Shown: positions 33,470 through 42,740, counted from the stretch's first letter. The stretch is 64,000 bases of DNA from Taibaiella koreensis (GCF_003545715.1 NZ_QVNU01000006.1:1-64000), one strand, 5' to 3'. Notes: generated from the sequence alone by a model not told the origin. Numbers and translations: made by a program.

Positions 33470-33898
33470 ATGAGCGAATTCTCACATCCGCCGGTTCCCG
33501 AGGATCAGGCAATTGCATGGACCACTAACTGGAGAAACTACTATGGCTCCATCACCGGTACCGATCCCAATGATGCCCTGAGGGCTTTCAAGATTCCCCT
33601 GGAAGATCTGCAGGCACTGGTAGATATGGCCAAGGACGATAACAATATTGATTCGGTAAGGGCTTATCTCGCGCTCACCGAAGATCGCGTGGGCGATGTG
33701 ATCAATGCCAGTGAGGTGCATATTGTGCTTGTTCCGGTAGCCAAAAACCCAAACATCATGCCACCTGTACCCGATCCCGGTATTGATATACTGCAGGCAT
33801 CGAAGGCTGGTAAAACTGTTTCTACCATCATGGACTTCACTACACCCTGCCCGGCCATGTGCGATTTTCAGAGCCCACTGTACGGCATTAAAGAATAA
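33470..33898 (+). CDS. Small unknown protein heading a sensor-kinase operon
   Basis: A 142-residue soluble protein with no signal peptide or recognised domain. It begins SEFSHPPVPEDQAIAWTTNW, has acidic helices in the middle (IPLEDLQALVDMAKDD, RAYLALTEDRVGDV), and ends with two Cys in a short stretch (TTPCPAMCDFQSPLYG). It reads like a small globular alpha/beta protein, and I do not recognise it. A -7-like box and clear start at 33470 support it as a real gene. It is 11 bp before the membrane-protein gene, so it belongs to the same unit as the kinase and regulator. A role as a sensed or secreted partner is only inferred from position. Confidence 0.8.
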   Translation: MSEFSHPPVPEDQAIAWTTNWRNYYGSITGTDPNDALRAFKIPLEDLQALVDMAKDDNNIDSVRAYLALTEDRVGDVINASEVHIVLVPVAKNPNIMPPVPDPGIDILQASKAGKTVSTIMDFTTPCPAMCDFQSPLYGIKE

Positions 33899-33909
33899 TC
33901 ACCTATCCT

Positions 33910-34542
33910 ATGCCTGGAATTTATGCTAGTATCGTTGTGCCGGGAACCATCCTGCTGCCGGTTACTATTGCTATTATCAGGCAAGGTTATCGCGAAGGCC
34001 CGGGCAAAATGATCTTTATCTACCTGCTCCTGGCCGGCTTTTTCAATATCCTGGCGGCCGTTCTGGCTGCCAGGAGTATTAATAACCTACCTTTCCTGCA
34101 CCTGTACACCGTATTGGAGTTTGGCATCATCACCGCTTTCTTTTACACCGCATCTTCTACCCTCCAGGAAAAAAAACTGATCCGCTGGCTCTGGATTCTA
34201 TTCCCTGTACTTGCCCTCCTGAACATCCTTCACTTGAACTCGATCTACCTCTATAACCTTATCCCACGCTCGGTTGAGGCCCTGATCGTTCTTATTTTAT
34301 GTATTCACTTCCTGATGAAAAGCCTGAGCTTTTCGGCAGCTCCCGTTCCTTTCTTTAATTTTGCTATAGTAGTGGCGCTGCTCCTGTACTTCTCCGGTTC
34401 CCTGGCTTTGTTTGCCTTATCCGATTTTATTATCGCCAATAAAACGATCAACCGGCTAATCTGGACTACACATGCTACCTTTGTATTAATCATGTACCTT
34501 ATTATTGCCGTAGCCTATTACAAAAACGGGAAAGAACAATGA
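33910..34542 (+). CDS. Polytopic membrane protein of the signalling operon
   Basis: A 210-residue protein with about seven hydrophobic segments (for example 6-23, 36-54, 64-81, 92-110, 118-137, 147-171, 183-203) and no enzymatic motif. The short loops and compact helix set resemble sensor-type membrane modules that sit beside soluble kinases. Its stop overlaps the start of the kinase gene by four bases (ATGA at 34539-34542), so translation of the two is coupled. It could be the input module for the kinase, which itself has only one N-terminal helix. The family name is not known to me. Confidence 0.78.
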   Translation: MPGIYASIVVPGTILLPVTIAIIRQGYREGPGKMIFIYLLLAGFFNILAAVLAARSINNLPFLHLYTVLEFGIITAFFYTASSTLQEKKLIRWLWILFPVLALLNILHLNSIYLYNLIPRSVEALIVLILCIHFLMKSLSFSAAPVPFFNFAIVVALLLYFSGSLALFALSDFIIANKTINRLIWTTHATFVLIMYLIIAVAYYKNGKEQ

Positions 34543-35354
34543 TCTACGTTTACGTTATCGTGGGAATGTGCAGTTCATTTTTATTGGCCCTGGCTCTTTT
34601 ACTTTTTTATCTCCGTTATAAGAAGAATATTCTGCAACAGCAATTCCAGATCCAGCAGAAAGAGCTGGACTATCAGAAAAAGCTGACGCAGGTAATCATC
34701 ACTTCACAGGAACAGGAGCGGAAGCGGATAGGAAAGGAGCTGCACGACGATGTGGGCAACGCCCTGGCCTCGCTTCGTCTTTACCTGGACAAGTACTTGT
34801 ACCTGCCCAACCAGGATAACGTTGCGATCAAGGAAGAATACAAGAAACGGATAGGTTCCATTTTCAATAAGCTACGTACCATCAGCCACCAGTTATCGGT
34901 TGCGGAGATCGAGCTGTTCGGCCTCCGGGAAGCCTTATTCATGCTGAGTGAGCATATCGAGCAATCGGGCGCATTTACCATTAACATCGATGAATCGAAA
35001 ATCAGGATACCGGAATCGCTGGAATACGATACCGCGGTGATCATCTACCGGGTATTCCAGGAGCTGCTGACCAATACGATCAAGCATGCCGGCGCCAATA
35101 AGGTAGACATAGGCTTTGAACAGCATGTGGTATCGGGAGAGCTTATTATCCGCTATGCAGACAACGGCAAAGGTTTGTCATCGAACACACTGCTCCACGG
35201 GCTTGGATTTAAGAACATTGAAAGTCGTTTACAGGCTGTAAACGGCTACTATAATATAGACAGGGAAACCAAAAAGGGATTCGTAATGAATATCTTTATC
35301 CCCGAATTAGAGCTAGTACGGCCTAGCTATGCGCCGGTGACCGAACCAATCTAA
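34539..35354 (+). CDS. HisKA_3-type sensor histidine kinase
   Basis: A 271-residue kinase of the NarX/DegS class. One N-terminal transmembrane helix (about 4-25) is followed by a Gln-rich coiled coil (31-58). The dimerisation/phospho-acceptor helix EQERKRIGKELHDDVGNALA has the phosphorylated His at 69. The C-terminal ATPase domain has the N-box ELLTNTIKHAGAN and the G-box YADNGKGLSS ... HGLGFKNIESR. It has no periplasmic sensor domain of its own. The partner regulator gene begins 13 bp downstream. Together with the overlapping membrane-protein gene it forms a three-component signalling unit. Confidence 0.92.
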   Translation: MIYVYVIVGMCSSFLLALALLLFYLRYKKNILQQQFQIQQKELDYQKKLTQVIITSQEQERKRIGKELHDDVGNALASLRLYLDKYLYLPNQDNVAIKEEYKKRIGSIFNKLRTISHQLSVAEIELFGLREALFMLSEHIEQSGAFTINIDESKIRIPESLEYDTAVIIYRVFQELLTNTIKHAGANKVDIGFEQHVVSGELIIRYADNGKGLSSNTLLHGLGFKNIESRLQAVNGYYNIDRETKKGFVMNIFIPELELVRPSYAPVTEPI

Positions 35355-35367
35355 ATAGTGCCTTTTT

Positions 35368-36039
35368 ATGAACCAGATCAGCTTAGCCATAGTCGACGAC
35401 CAGGAGCTATTCCGGCAGGGTATCATCGCCTTGATGAGTAAGATCCCGCAAGTGAAATTGGTCGCCGATGCCGCTTCCGGAACAGCGTTGCTCCAATACC
35501 TGGCCGGGAGCCCGCTTTTACCTGATATTGTTTTAATGGATATGGAAATGCCGGGCATGAACGGCATAGAGCTTAACCGCGCCCTCCACCAGCAATACCC
35601 CGATATCAAAGTGATTATGCTTACCCTCTACGACCAGGGACGCTATGTATTCAAAATGGTGGAGGAAGGCGTATGTGGCTACTTGTCCAAGAGTTGTAGT
35701 ATGGAGGAATTGCAGGAAGCGATCGTCAAAGTGCATACTTCCGGCTTCTTCTTCACAGACCTGATCAAAAATGCACTGCAGCAATCTTCAGATTTCAGGA
35801 AAAAGCAGCCGCTGCATTTCAACAGCAATGTGGCCGACCTTACCGTAAGGGAAAAAGAGATCATGAACCTGATCTGCAAAGAATACACCAATACCGAAAT
35901 TGCTGAGAAACTATTCATCAGCCCCCGTACCGTCGAAGGGCACCGGAACAACCTATTGATGAAGACCGGCAGCAAAAACACCGCCGGCCTCGTTGTATTC
36001 GCTATTAAGCATGGCATTTATGATGTGGTGATCCACTAG
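35368..36039 (+). CDS. NarL-family response regulator
   Basis: A 223-residue regulator and cognate partner of the kinase encoded immediately upstream. Receiver domain 1-125 with D10-D11 (IVDDQELF), phospho-acceptor D58 in IVLMDMEMPG, and Lys in YLSKSCS. LuxR-type helix-turn-helix about 155-215 (LTVREKEIMNLICKEYTNTEIAEKLFISPRTVEGHRNNL). It is last in the 33470-36039 operon. Possible targets include the divergent tail-collar operon, given the paired hairpins at 33187 and 33317; that is inference. The convergent nuclease gene ends 26 bp beyond its stop, and no terminator was seen between them. Confidence 0.92.
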   Translation: MNQISLAIVDDQELFRQGIIALMSKIPQVKLVADAASGTALLQYLAGSPLLPDIVLMDMEMPGMNGIELNRALHQQYPDIKVIMLTLYDQGRYVFKMVEEGVCGYLSKSCSMEELQEAIVKVHTSGFFFTDLIKNALQQSSDFRKKQPLHFNSNVADLTVREKEIMNLICKEYTNTEIAEKLFISPRTVEGHRNNLLMKTGSKNTAGLVVFAIKHGIYDVVIH

Positions 36040-36065
36040 ACCAAAATGCCGCGGCGCCTTGTTGC

Positions 36066-37208
36066 TTATGGCAGCTTTATTTGTCCGGGATCGGACACCA
36101 CAATCTCGGCCTTACCCTTAAATAGCTTCACCTTTCCCGTGACACAGATGTCCTTGCCGTCGAGAAATGTTTCGGGAGTATAGGAGAACCGGCTACGGTC
36201 TTCGCCGAAGATAACCATAGTAAAAGGGCTTGCAGGATAAGCCGCACCCATATTGATCAGCGTGGGTGTACCTTTGGCCTGTGCCAGGAACTTGCCGCCA
36301 TACACTTTCCCACATATGGTAACATCCTTGCCTATATATTGCTGCGCGTCTTCCGGCCGTATTGTTTTCTGCTGATCGCTTGCCGGTGTTTTTGCGTTCG
36401 CTACCGGAGAAGCTCCATTGAAAAGACTTTCGAGCAAGGCCCCCAATCTGAGCCCTGCATACAGCAATTGCGTCCGGATAAGATCGCTGTGTGCCGCGCT
36501 ATATGCGGCGTCTATCGTATTACCTTTAAAGCTGTAGACTTCCGGAAGATGCGCTCTTGATTCGGTCATCCACCGTACAAAATCGACCTGTGTCAGCGTC
36601 CGGATGGCCCCTTCGCTCAGACCACCTTTTAGCTTCAGGCAGTCTTCAAGGGAGATATGCTGTTGCTGTATGATCTGGTCGTCCCATATCCAATGCAGGT
36701 TGGAAGGCACGCCTTCAAAATCGAGCTTAATGTCGTTGCCCCCCTTATCCGAAGCATAACCGTCGTGAAGTGGTTGGTGCAGATCGCCCACTAGGTGGAA
36801 CAGGATCATCAGGTCTTTACGTGCCTGGTCGGCGCATAGCGTATTCCGGTGCCGCAGCTCGCGGCTGGCCTGAGTAAGCATGCTGACAATATTTTCTTCA
36901 CCGGAAACCTGGTATGCCTGCCCTTCGGGAATGTTGATATAATGCCAGGGCTTCATAAAATCATAGTCGTGATCGCTACGCATCTCGTCCATCCATACAG
37001 AAGCTTTTTCGGGCGTAACATTCTCCAAACATTGCTTCACTTGCTGGCGGGCCGGTTCGCTCAGGGTACGCATGGCTATCTCGGCTACGATCTCATGGCC
37101 GGTCTTGCCCCAGGCCAGGGCCTTGTCGGCAGAGCATAAAAGCCCTGCTAAGAGCGCAAAAAAGCAGGCAACTAAAGGACTGAGGCAGTCCCTGGTTATT
37201 GGCTTCAT
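36066..37208 (-). CDS. Secreted S1/P1-type nuclease with a C-terminal OB-like domain
   Basis: A 380-residue exported zinc nuclease. The signal peptide is cleaved before Trp33 (ALA-WGKTGHE), the mature Trp1 that coordinates zinc through its backbone in this family. Further ligands are visible in WGKTGHE (H38), MKPWHYINIP, FHLVGDLHQPLH and SNLHWIWDDQII. The nuclease domain ends near 265. A linker leads to a second domain at about 288-380 (YIGKDVTICGKVYGGKF ... FLDGKDICVTGKVKLFKGKAEIVV) with the repeated 'GKxVxIxGKV' strands of an OB-like nucleic-acid-binding fold. Family members cut single-stranded DNA/RNA and release 3' phosphates. The extra domain is unusual for plant or fungal relatives but seen in Bacteroidota. 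Confidence 0.9.
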   Translation of the reverse strand: MKPITRDCLSPLVACFFALLAGLLCSADKALAWGKTGHEIVAEIAMRTLSEPARQQVKQCLENVTPEKASVWMDEMRSDHDYDFMKPWHYINIPEGQAYQVSGEENIVSMLTQASRELRHRNTLCADQARKDLMILFHLVGDLHQPLHDGYASDKGGNDIKLDFEGVPSNLHWIWDDQIIQQQHISLEDCLKLKGGLSEGAIRTLTQVDFVRWMTESRAHLPEVYSFKGNTIDAAYSAAHSDLIRTQLLYAGLRLGALLESLFNGASPVANAKTPASDQQKTIRPEDAQQYIGKDVTICGKVYGGKFLAQAKGTPTLINMGAAYPASPFTMVIFGEDRSRFSYTPETFLDGKDICVTGKVKLFKGKAEIVVSDPGQIKLP

Positions 37209-37369
37209 CTAATTGGTTATTGGTATTACTGGATTGAGCCTAAAGGTAGGCATTGCGCCGGTAGCGCTGCACTACAACAGTTGCGCTGTTGCATATTTTT
37301 CATTTTCGTAACACGGAAGTCGCAATTCCATAACATTAGCCGGTAATCTTTGCCGCTTAAATATTTTCT

Positions 37370-40300
37370 ATGATGAAATCCTTTACCCGGCCGGCCCTGG
37401 TATTGCTCACCATGTGGATGAGCCAGGCCCTGCACGCCCAGAGTGTCATTACGCAATGGAACTTCAATTCCGCCACGCCGGACAACGATCTTAGCACCGG
37501 TACTACCAATCCTTCCACCGGCGCCGGTACCTTAACGGTTATCGGTGGCCTGACACCCAACTTTGCCTCCGCCAACGCCAGCGGTGGTTCCAGTGATCCC
37601 ATCACTGCCGATAATTCAGGACTGGGATTGACCAGCTTTCCAACCCAGGGCACTGCGAATAAAACAGCAGGCATCCAGTTTGCCGCAGCTACCACAGGCT
37701 ATCAGGACATCCGGATCACCTTCGACCTGCGCCATAGCAATACCGGCCCGGCCAACCTGCAATTACAATACACCACCAATATCACTGCCACCACACCGGC
37801 ATGGACCGATTTCCAGGGTGCAGCTGCTACCGGCGGAGACGCGTGGTTTCCCCGCAACTTTGACCTGAGCACGGTCCCGGCACTGAACAACAATCCCAAT
37901 GCCGGTTTCCGGATCGTATCGGCCTTTGCTTCCGGCACCAGCTACGCAGCCTCCAATAGTGGCAGCAACTATGCTCCTGCCGGCACCTGGCGTTTTGATA
38001 TGGTCAGCGTTAAAGGCACATCGACAGCAGGCGACAATACACCACCTGTAGCCAACAGCGCGGCGGCCATCAACAGCACGACTTCCTATATCAAGTTCAA
38101 CGAGCCGCTTTCAGCCGCCAGCGCCGGCACGCTGTCGCACTATACTTTTACACCTTCGCTGACGATCAGCACCGCTACCCTCAGCCCAACAGGAGATACG
38201 GTTTGGCTCAGCCATGCAGCCTTGTCCGACGGTCAGCCCTATACCCTGGACGTTAACGGTGTCCAGGACCTTGCCGGCAATACCATGAGCGCCGCCAGCT
38301 TCAACCTGCTGTTCAACGCAGCGCTGCCGCCGCTGGTGATCACCGAGATCATCCACTCTCCTAACGATATCGAGATGATCGAGATCTACAACCCTGGCCC
38401 TACAGCCATTCCCCTGGGTGGTCTGAAATGGACGGACGGTACAACCGGCGCCTTTCCGGTGATGACATTGCAACCCGACAGCGCCATTATTTTTGCCACA
38501 GCACCCACAACCGCCTCAGCAAGCCTTCATGTCAATACCGTTTATACTATCAACAATGGTCTTGGCTCTACCGACGACATCCTCGTAATTCGTAATGGTC
38601 TCAATCAGGTGATCGATTCCGTTGCTTATTATGTAGGCATCAACGGATGGCCCTCCGCCCCCACCGGTACCTATGGTTACTCCTTTGAACTGAATAATGC
38701 CACGAACGACAATAACCTCGGCAGCAACTGGGCCGTACCCCTCAATACGGTAAGCCCGCAACCTGCCGGCGGTGTGGTACGGGCCACTCCAGGCAAATAT
38801 CCTGCCCCTGCCATCGCACCCACCGCGACGGTAAGCTTTGTCGGCACCAAAACCAATGTTTCGGAGAATAGTACAGAAGTGGCCATCGTAGCCAATCTTA
38901 CCGGTGGTGGCGCCAGCCCCGCTTCTATCGACCTGGAGCTGTTACCTATCGGTACCGCCACCAGCGGAAGCGATTTTACCCTGCCTGCCGATATGCAGTT
39001 CAACTGGCCGGCTAATGCGAATAATGTAAATGACACCATCCGCATCACGATCAATAATGATGTCCTCGCCGAGCCTTCCGAATACTTTATCCTGCGCCTC
39101 AGCAATCCTGTGAACACTATAGCTCCCGGCGCTGCGGCCAACAATTTTACCGTATTCATCCAGGATGACGATTTTACTGCTCCTGCGCCCAGCAATAACC
39201 TTGTACTGAACCACCTCAATTCCTTCAGCAATGGCCCTGCCGGTCCCAATTCGGCCGAGATCGTGGTGCATGACCCCGCCTCACAACGCCTGTTCATCGC
39301 CAATTCGCTTGGCGCCAAACTGGATATTGTAGATTTTGACAATCCGGCAGCCCCGGTATTGCTTCAGTCTGTTTCGATAACGCCCTACGGCAATATCAAC
39401 TCTGTAGTGGTAAAGAACGGCATCGTAGCGGCAGCCGTAGAAAGCGCCGATCCGCAAACTGCCGGTAAGGTTGTCTTTTTCGATACCAACGGCGTCTTCA
39501 TCAACCAGGTAACGGTAGGGGCCATGCCCGACATGATCGTATTCAACCATGCCGGGACCAGAGTGCTTACGGCCAATGAAGGCGAACCCAATACTGCTTA
39601 CACTTCCGATCCCGAAGGATCGGTCTCTATCATTGATATTTCCGGCGGCATTCCAGGTCTTACGCAAGCCAATGTAAGCACGGCAGCATTTACCGCTTAC
39701 AACAGCCAGGTAGCTACGCTGAAAGCATCCGGGGTCCGTATCTTCGGCCCGGGGGCCACTGTAGCGCAGGATATAGAACCCGAATACATTACGATCTCGG
39801 CTGATGATCAGACGGCATGGGTAACCTGCCAGGAAAACAATGCCCTGGCCACCCTTGATCTGCAGACGGCGACGATCACGGCGCTCCGTCCTTTGGGCAC
39901 CAAAGATCATATGCAGACCCGGAATGCGCTCGACGCCAGCGACCAGGGCGGCGTAGTTCAGATCGCCAACTGGCCGGTTAAAGGTTTGTATATGCCCGAC
40001 GCTATCACTTCCTTTAGTACAGGTGGTCAGACTTACCTGCTCACCGCCAATGAAGGCGACTCCCGCGAATACAACGGCTATTCGGAGATCAAGCGCCTCA
40101 GCGATGCTTCCTATGTACTGGATCCCGTGGCTTTCCCATATCCTGAAGCCATTAAGGCCAATATCGGGCGGCTCAACATTACCACAGCTTCGGGCGATAC
40201 CGATAATGACGGCGACTTTGATGAGATCCACGCTTACGGCGGCCGCTCCTTTTCCATATGGAATGCTACGACCGGTGCCCTGGTATGGGACAGCGGCGAC

Positions 40301-41215
40301 GATATGGAGCAGATCATCGCACACCATCCGGTATTCGGTCCCTTGTTCAATGCCAGCAATGCCAACAATACCTTCAAGAACCGCAGCGACGATAAAGGCC
40401 CCGAGCCGGAAGGGATTACTGTAGCCACGATCAACAATAAAGTATATGCTTTTGTCGCCCTGGAAAGGATCGGAGGCTGCATGGTGTACGACATTACCAA
40501 TCCGGCGGCTCCCGTATTCAGCGACTATAAGAATACCCGTACCATCGCCTCTTATGGCGGCGACCAGGGTGCGGAAGGTATCATGTACATCAAGCCCGAA
40601 GATTCACCCAACGGTTCCGGAATATTGATCCTGGCCAACGAAGTCTCCTCCACGCTGGCGATCTTCCAGGTACAGGACAATACGCCGCTGGCGATCAAGC
40701 TCACCGGTATCCAGGCAACGAATGTGAACAGCCGCAACCGCATTGACTGGAACAGCGCCAGCGAAGACATCGGTGATAGGTATGAGCTGGAAAAAAGCAC
40801 CGATGGACAGCACTTCAACACCCTGGCCGGGATTACAGCAAAAGGTAATGCCGCCGCTTATACTTACTGGGACGAGCAACCAGCCACTGGCTGGACCTAT
40901 TACAGGCTGAAGCTGAGCAATACCGGCAACGACTATAGCTATAGCCAGATCGTAAAGGCCTACCAGGAAAAGGACAATGCCTTCCGCCTGAACGCCTATC
41001 CCAATCCGGCCAGCGATGCCCTGGTTGTATCCGTAAACCAGTTTGATCATGAAGCTACAGTGACATTACGCGATGTCAGCGGCAAAATAGTGCTGCAGGA
41101 ACAAATGACAGCACCTTCTGTCCGGTTGGATATGAAGCGCATGCCCGCAGGCATTTATATGCTGCACTACAAAGACGGTGCGCATGCCGTGCATATGAAG
41201 CTAAGCAAACAATAA
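37370..41215 (+). CDS. Choice-of-anchor I secreted protein with LTD and Calx-beta domains, T9SS signal
   Basis: A 1281-residue exported protein. Signal peptide 1-24 (start at 37370 or the adjacent ATG 37373). Domains in order: an N-terminal beta domain (25-218); a SbsA-like Ig domain (about 220-315, PPVANSAAAINST ... VQDLAGNTMS); a lamin-tail domain (about 320-450, PLVITEIIHSPND ... IEIYNPGPT); a Calx-beta domain (about 480-605, ENSTEVAIVANLTGG ... VFIQDDDF); a choice-of-anchor I beta-propeller (about 610-1105, ending DGDFDEIHAYGGRSFSIWN ... EGIMYIKPEDSPNG); a pre-CTD module; and the T9SS domain (FRLNAYPNPASDAL ... HMKLSKQ). The promoter box TAATCTTTGC lies about 25 bp before the start. A surface-exposed calcium-dependent adhesive or hydrolase-like propeller is likely. 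Confidence 0.92.
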   Translation: MMKSFTRPALVLLTMWMSQALHAQSVITQWNFNSATPDNDLSTGTTNPSTGAGTLTVIGGLTPNFASANASGGSSDPITADNSGLGLTSFPTQGTANKTAGIQFAAATTGYQDIRITFDLRHSNTGPANLQLQYTTNITATTPAWTDFQGAAATGGDAWFPRNFDLSTVPALNNNPNAGFRIVSAFASGTSYAASNSGSNYAPAGTWRFDMVSVKGTSTAGDNTPPVANSAAAINSTTSYIKFNEPLSAASAGTLSHYTFTPSLTISTATLSPTGDTVWLSHAALSDGQPYTLDVNGVQDLAGNTMSAASFNLLFNAALPPLVITEIIHSPNDIEMIEIYNPGPTAIPLGGLKWTDGTTGAFPVMTLQPDSAIIFATAPTTASASLHVNTVYTINNGLGSTDDILVIRNGLNQVIDSVAYYVGINGWPSAPTGTYGYSFELNNATNDNNLGSNWAVPLNTVSPQPAGGVVRATPGKYPAPAIAPTATVSFVGTKTNVSENSTEVAIVANLTGGGASPASIDLELLPIGTATSGSDFTLPADMQFNWPANANNVNDTIRITINNDVLAEPSEYFILRLSNPVNTIAPGAAANNFTVFIQDDDFTAPAPSNNLVLNHLNSFSNGPAGPNSAEIVVHDPASQRLFIANSLGAKLDIVDFDNPAAPVLLQSVSITPYGNINSVVVKNGIVAAAVESADPQTAGKVVFFDTNGVFINQVTVGAMPDMIVFNHAGTRVLTANEGEPNTAYTSDPEGSVSIIDISGGIPGLTQANVSTAAFTAYNSQVATLKASGVRIFGPGATVAQDIEPEYITISADDQTAWVTCQENNALATLDLQTATITALRPLGTKDHMQTRNALDASDQGGVVQIANWPVKGLYMPDAITSFSTGGQTYLLTANEGDSREYNGYSEIKRLSDASYVLDPVAFPYPEAIKANIGRLNITTASGDTDNDGDFDEIHAYGGRSFSIWNATTGALVWDSGDDMEQIIAHHPVFGPLFNASNANNTFKNRSDDKGPEPEGITVATINNKVYAFVALERIGGCMVYDITNPAAPVFSDYKNTRTIASYGGDQGAEGIMYIKPEDSPNGSGILILANEVSSTLAIFQVQDNTPLAIKLTGIQATNVNSRNRIDWNSASEDIGDRYELEKSTDGQHFNTLAGITAKGNAAAYTYWDEQPATGWTYYRLKLSNTGNDYSYSQIVKAYQEKDNAFRLNAYPNPASDALVVSVNQFDHEATVTLRDVSGKIVLQEQMTAPSVRLDMKRMPAGIYMLHYKDGAHAVHMKLSKQ

Positions 41216-41239
41216 GATTGTAAGTACCTGCTATCGAAA

Positions 41240-41272
41240 GGAGCTGCCGGCTGGCAGCTCCTTTCTTTTTTA
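41240..41272 (+). terminator. Terminator of the choice-of-anchor I gene
   Basis: Perfect stem GGAGCTGCC / GGCAGCTCC with a GGCT loop (41240-41261), followed by TTTCTTTTTT. It lies 25 bp past the stop at 41215. Confidence 0.93.
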
Positions 41273-41392
41273 AGACTTGTATAATCGTTAAGCAACAGAA
41301 AGCGGTACGGCACATCGGTAACCCCTTTCACCGTGCGGACCGCTATTGTGTTCCGACCGGCAGGTTGCGGCGCTGCAGGAAGCGGGAAACCA

Positions 41393-41417
41393 CTGTCATG
41401 GTGAGCGCAGTCGAACC
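41393..41417 (-). repeat. REP-like dispersed motif, copy 3 (inverse)
   Basis: The reverse complement carries the TCGACTGCGCTCACCATGAC core of the motif at 548-572, with no mismatch in that 20-bp core. It is intergenic and 41 kb from its match. Confidence 0.7.
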
Positions 41418-41523
41418 ATGAAAAAGGCAATCCGGACGCCATAGATTTTTGCCGTGCTCCAGCGCAGCTTAGCAAGACAAAAATTCAGCGCTCCGACCGG
41501 CAGATTGCCATCTGTCCAAGGAC

Positions 41524-41555
41524 AAAAAAATAGCCGCCTCCTGGGAGGCAGCTAT
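41524..41555 (-). terminator. Terminator of the exported-protein operon ending at 41577
   Basis: Stem TAGCCGCCTCC / GGAGGCAGCTA (one mismatch) with a T-run on the minus strand (A-run 41524-41530). It lies 21 bp past the stop at 41577. Confidence 0.85.
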
Positions 41556-41576
41556 GCACACATTTATCTTTCCTTT

Positions 41577-42740
41577 CTATTTTTTGTAGACTTTAAGGGT
41601 TTGGCTATGGTGGCTATCCTGGTATTGCACCAGGTAAAATCCTTGCGCCAGGTGCTTCATGGAAAGCATAGTGCTGCCGTTCCCTGGTTGGGTCGCAAGC
41701 AGCTGCCGGCCCATGGCATCCATCAGCAGGAGCTTGCCATCCTGTCCGCCGCGGATCGAGATATTAAGATAATCGCCGGCCGGATTAGGATAGGCATTCA
41801 TAGCGAATGCTTCGCCCTTCATGGTTGCCGCAACAATACGCGAGTAAGTTCCTGTACCTTTTTCAGCATTGTCGAGGTACAGGCGATAATAGCTGACGCC
41901 GGTATAGGGCTGCTCATCGATAAAGCTATATTGCGAAGGCGCCTTCCCTTTCGCATCGAGCGAGCCGATGGTTTCAAAATGGCTGCCGTCGGTGCTCCGT
42001 TCTATACGGAACTCATCTCCCGCCGCTTCACTCAATGTACTCCATTCAATACGGTTACGATTACCGGCGTTCTGAGCAGTGATATCGCCCAGGACGATCA
42101 GCAAAGGCGTGCTGTTTAAGGTGTGGGCAAAAAAACCGGAAAATCCGGGCGTGGTAAAGGTCACTTCGTAAAAGCCGGCGCCATTATGTACAATGCTGCC
42201 GGGCGTCAATACTTCTTTGACGGCATCGTTATACTGACCGTTCGGACCTGTGGTACCGTCTGAGGGCAGACCATGAAATACTGTGATCCTAAGATTGGGA
42301 TTGGTAGCAACATCGATCGGCGGATAATCGCTGTTGCCGAGCGTTGCTGCCAAGGTATTGTAAGCATCGAAATCGGCCTGGCTGAAATACAGGGTAACGG
42401 TGGCGCTCTGCTGGGCGTTCTGGCTGGGATGCAATTCGTAGTAGCGTCCTACAAGGGGCTGCCCGTTGAACAGGAAGGCAGCGTTATTTACCGTAACCGA
42501 AGCCGTTACATTGCCCAGGTTGGCAGCCGAGCTGATAGTGCCTATCATCTCGCAATTGTGGTTGGTCGTGTACTGCGTGGTACTGCCCGGGCCCTGCGGC
42601 TGCGGCGCGGCCACATAGCTGGCGGAAGGTATGCTTGCAGGCGTTACGACGATTGTTCCGCTGGCGATCTGCGCATACAGGCTATTGCCCAGGAAAAGTC
42701 CGGTCAGCGCCGCTGTTATTGTATTTCGTTTCAAACACAT
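41577..42740 (-). CDS. Secreted T9SS type A protein
   Basis: A 387-residue exported protein. Signal peptide 1-23 (MCLKRNTITAALTGLFLG), which sets the start at 42740. The N-terminal half (about 24-210) has a beta-rich region (GTISSAANLGNVTASVTVNNAAFLFN) and the 'RYYELHPSQN ... VTLYFSQADFDAYNTLA' domain. The SprB protein (25427) has a related copy of the latter, 'RWYEVIPQNN ... VTLYFRQGDFDAYNAYA'. A pre-CTD module (about 238-300, RNRIEWSTLSEAAGDEFRIERS) and a T9SS domain (FAMNAYPNPAGDYL ... QTLKVYKK) follow. It is last of three genes in a row on the minus strand, 101 bp after the second. Confidence 0.88.
   Translation of the reverse strand: MCLKRNTITAALTGLFLGNSLYAQIASGTIVVTPASIPSASYVAAPQPQGPGSTTQYTTNHNCEMIGTISSAANLGNVTASVTVNNAAFLFNGQPLVGRYYELHPSQNAQQSATVTLYFSQADFDAYNTLAATLGNSDYPPIDVATNPNLRITVFHGLPSDGTTGPNGQYNDAVKEVLTPGSIVHNGAGFYEVTFTTPGFSGFFAHTLNSTPLLIVLGDITAQNAGNRNRIEWSTLSEAAGDEFRIERSTDGSHFETIGSLDAKGKAPSQYSFIDEQPYTGVSYYRLYLDNAEKGTGTYSRIVAATMKGEAFAMNAYPNPAGDYLNISIRGGQDGKLLLMDAMGRQLLATQPGNGSTMLSMKHLAQGFYLVQYQDSHHSQTLKVYKK

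Larger units (their letters stand above)
41216..41576. other. Intergenic region with two terminators and REP-like motifs
   Basis: No gene. A plus-strand terminator (41240-41272) and a minus-strand one (41524-41555) frame the region. Between them are TTCCGACCGGCAG (41351-41363), a REP-like motif in inverse orientation (41393-41417) and CTCCGACCGGCAG (about 41492-41504). All three motifs recur elsewhere in the window, marking this as another repeat sink. Confidence 0.65.

Noticed and set aside
39281-40327. Long minus-strand frame of 348 codons
   Set aside because: It is antisense to the choice-of-anchor I propeller and has no signal or domain of its own.
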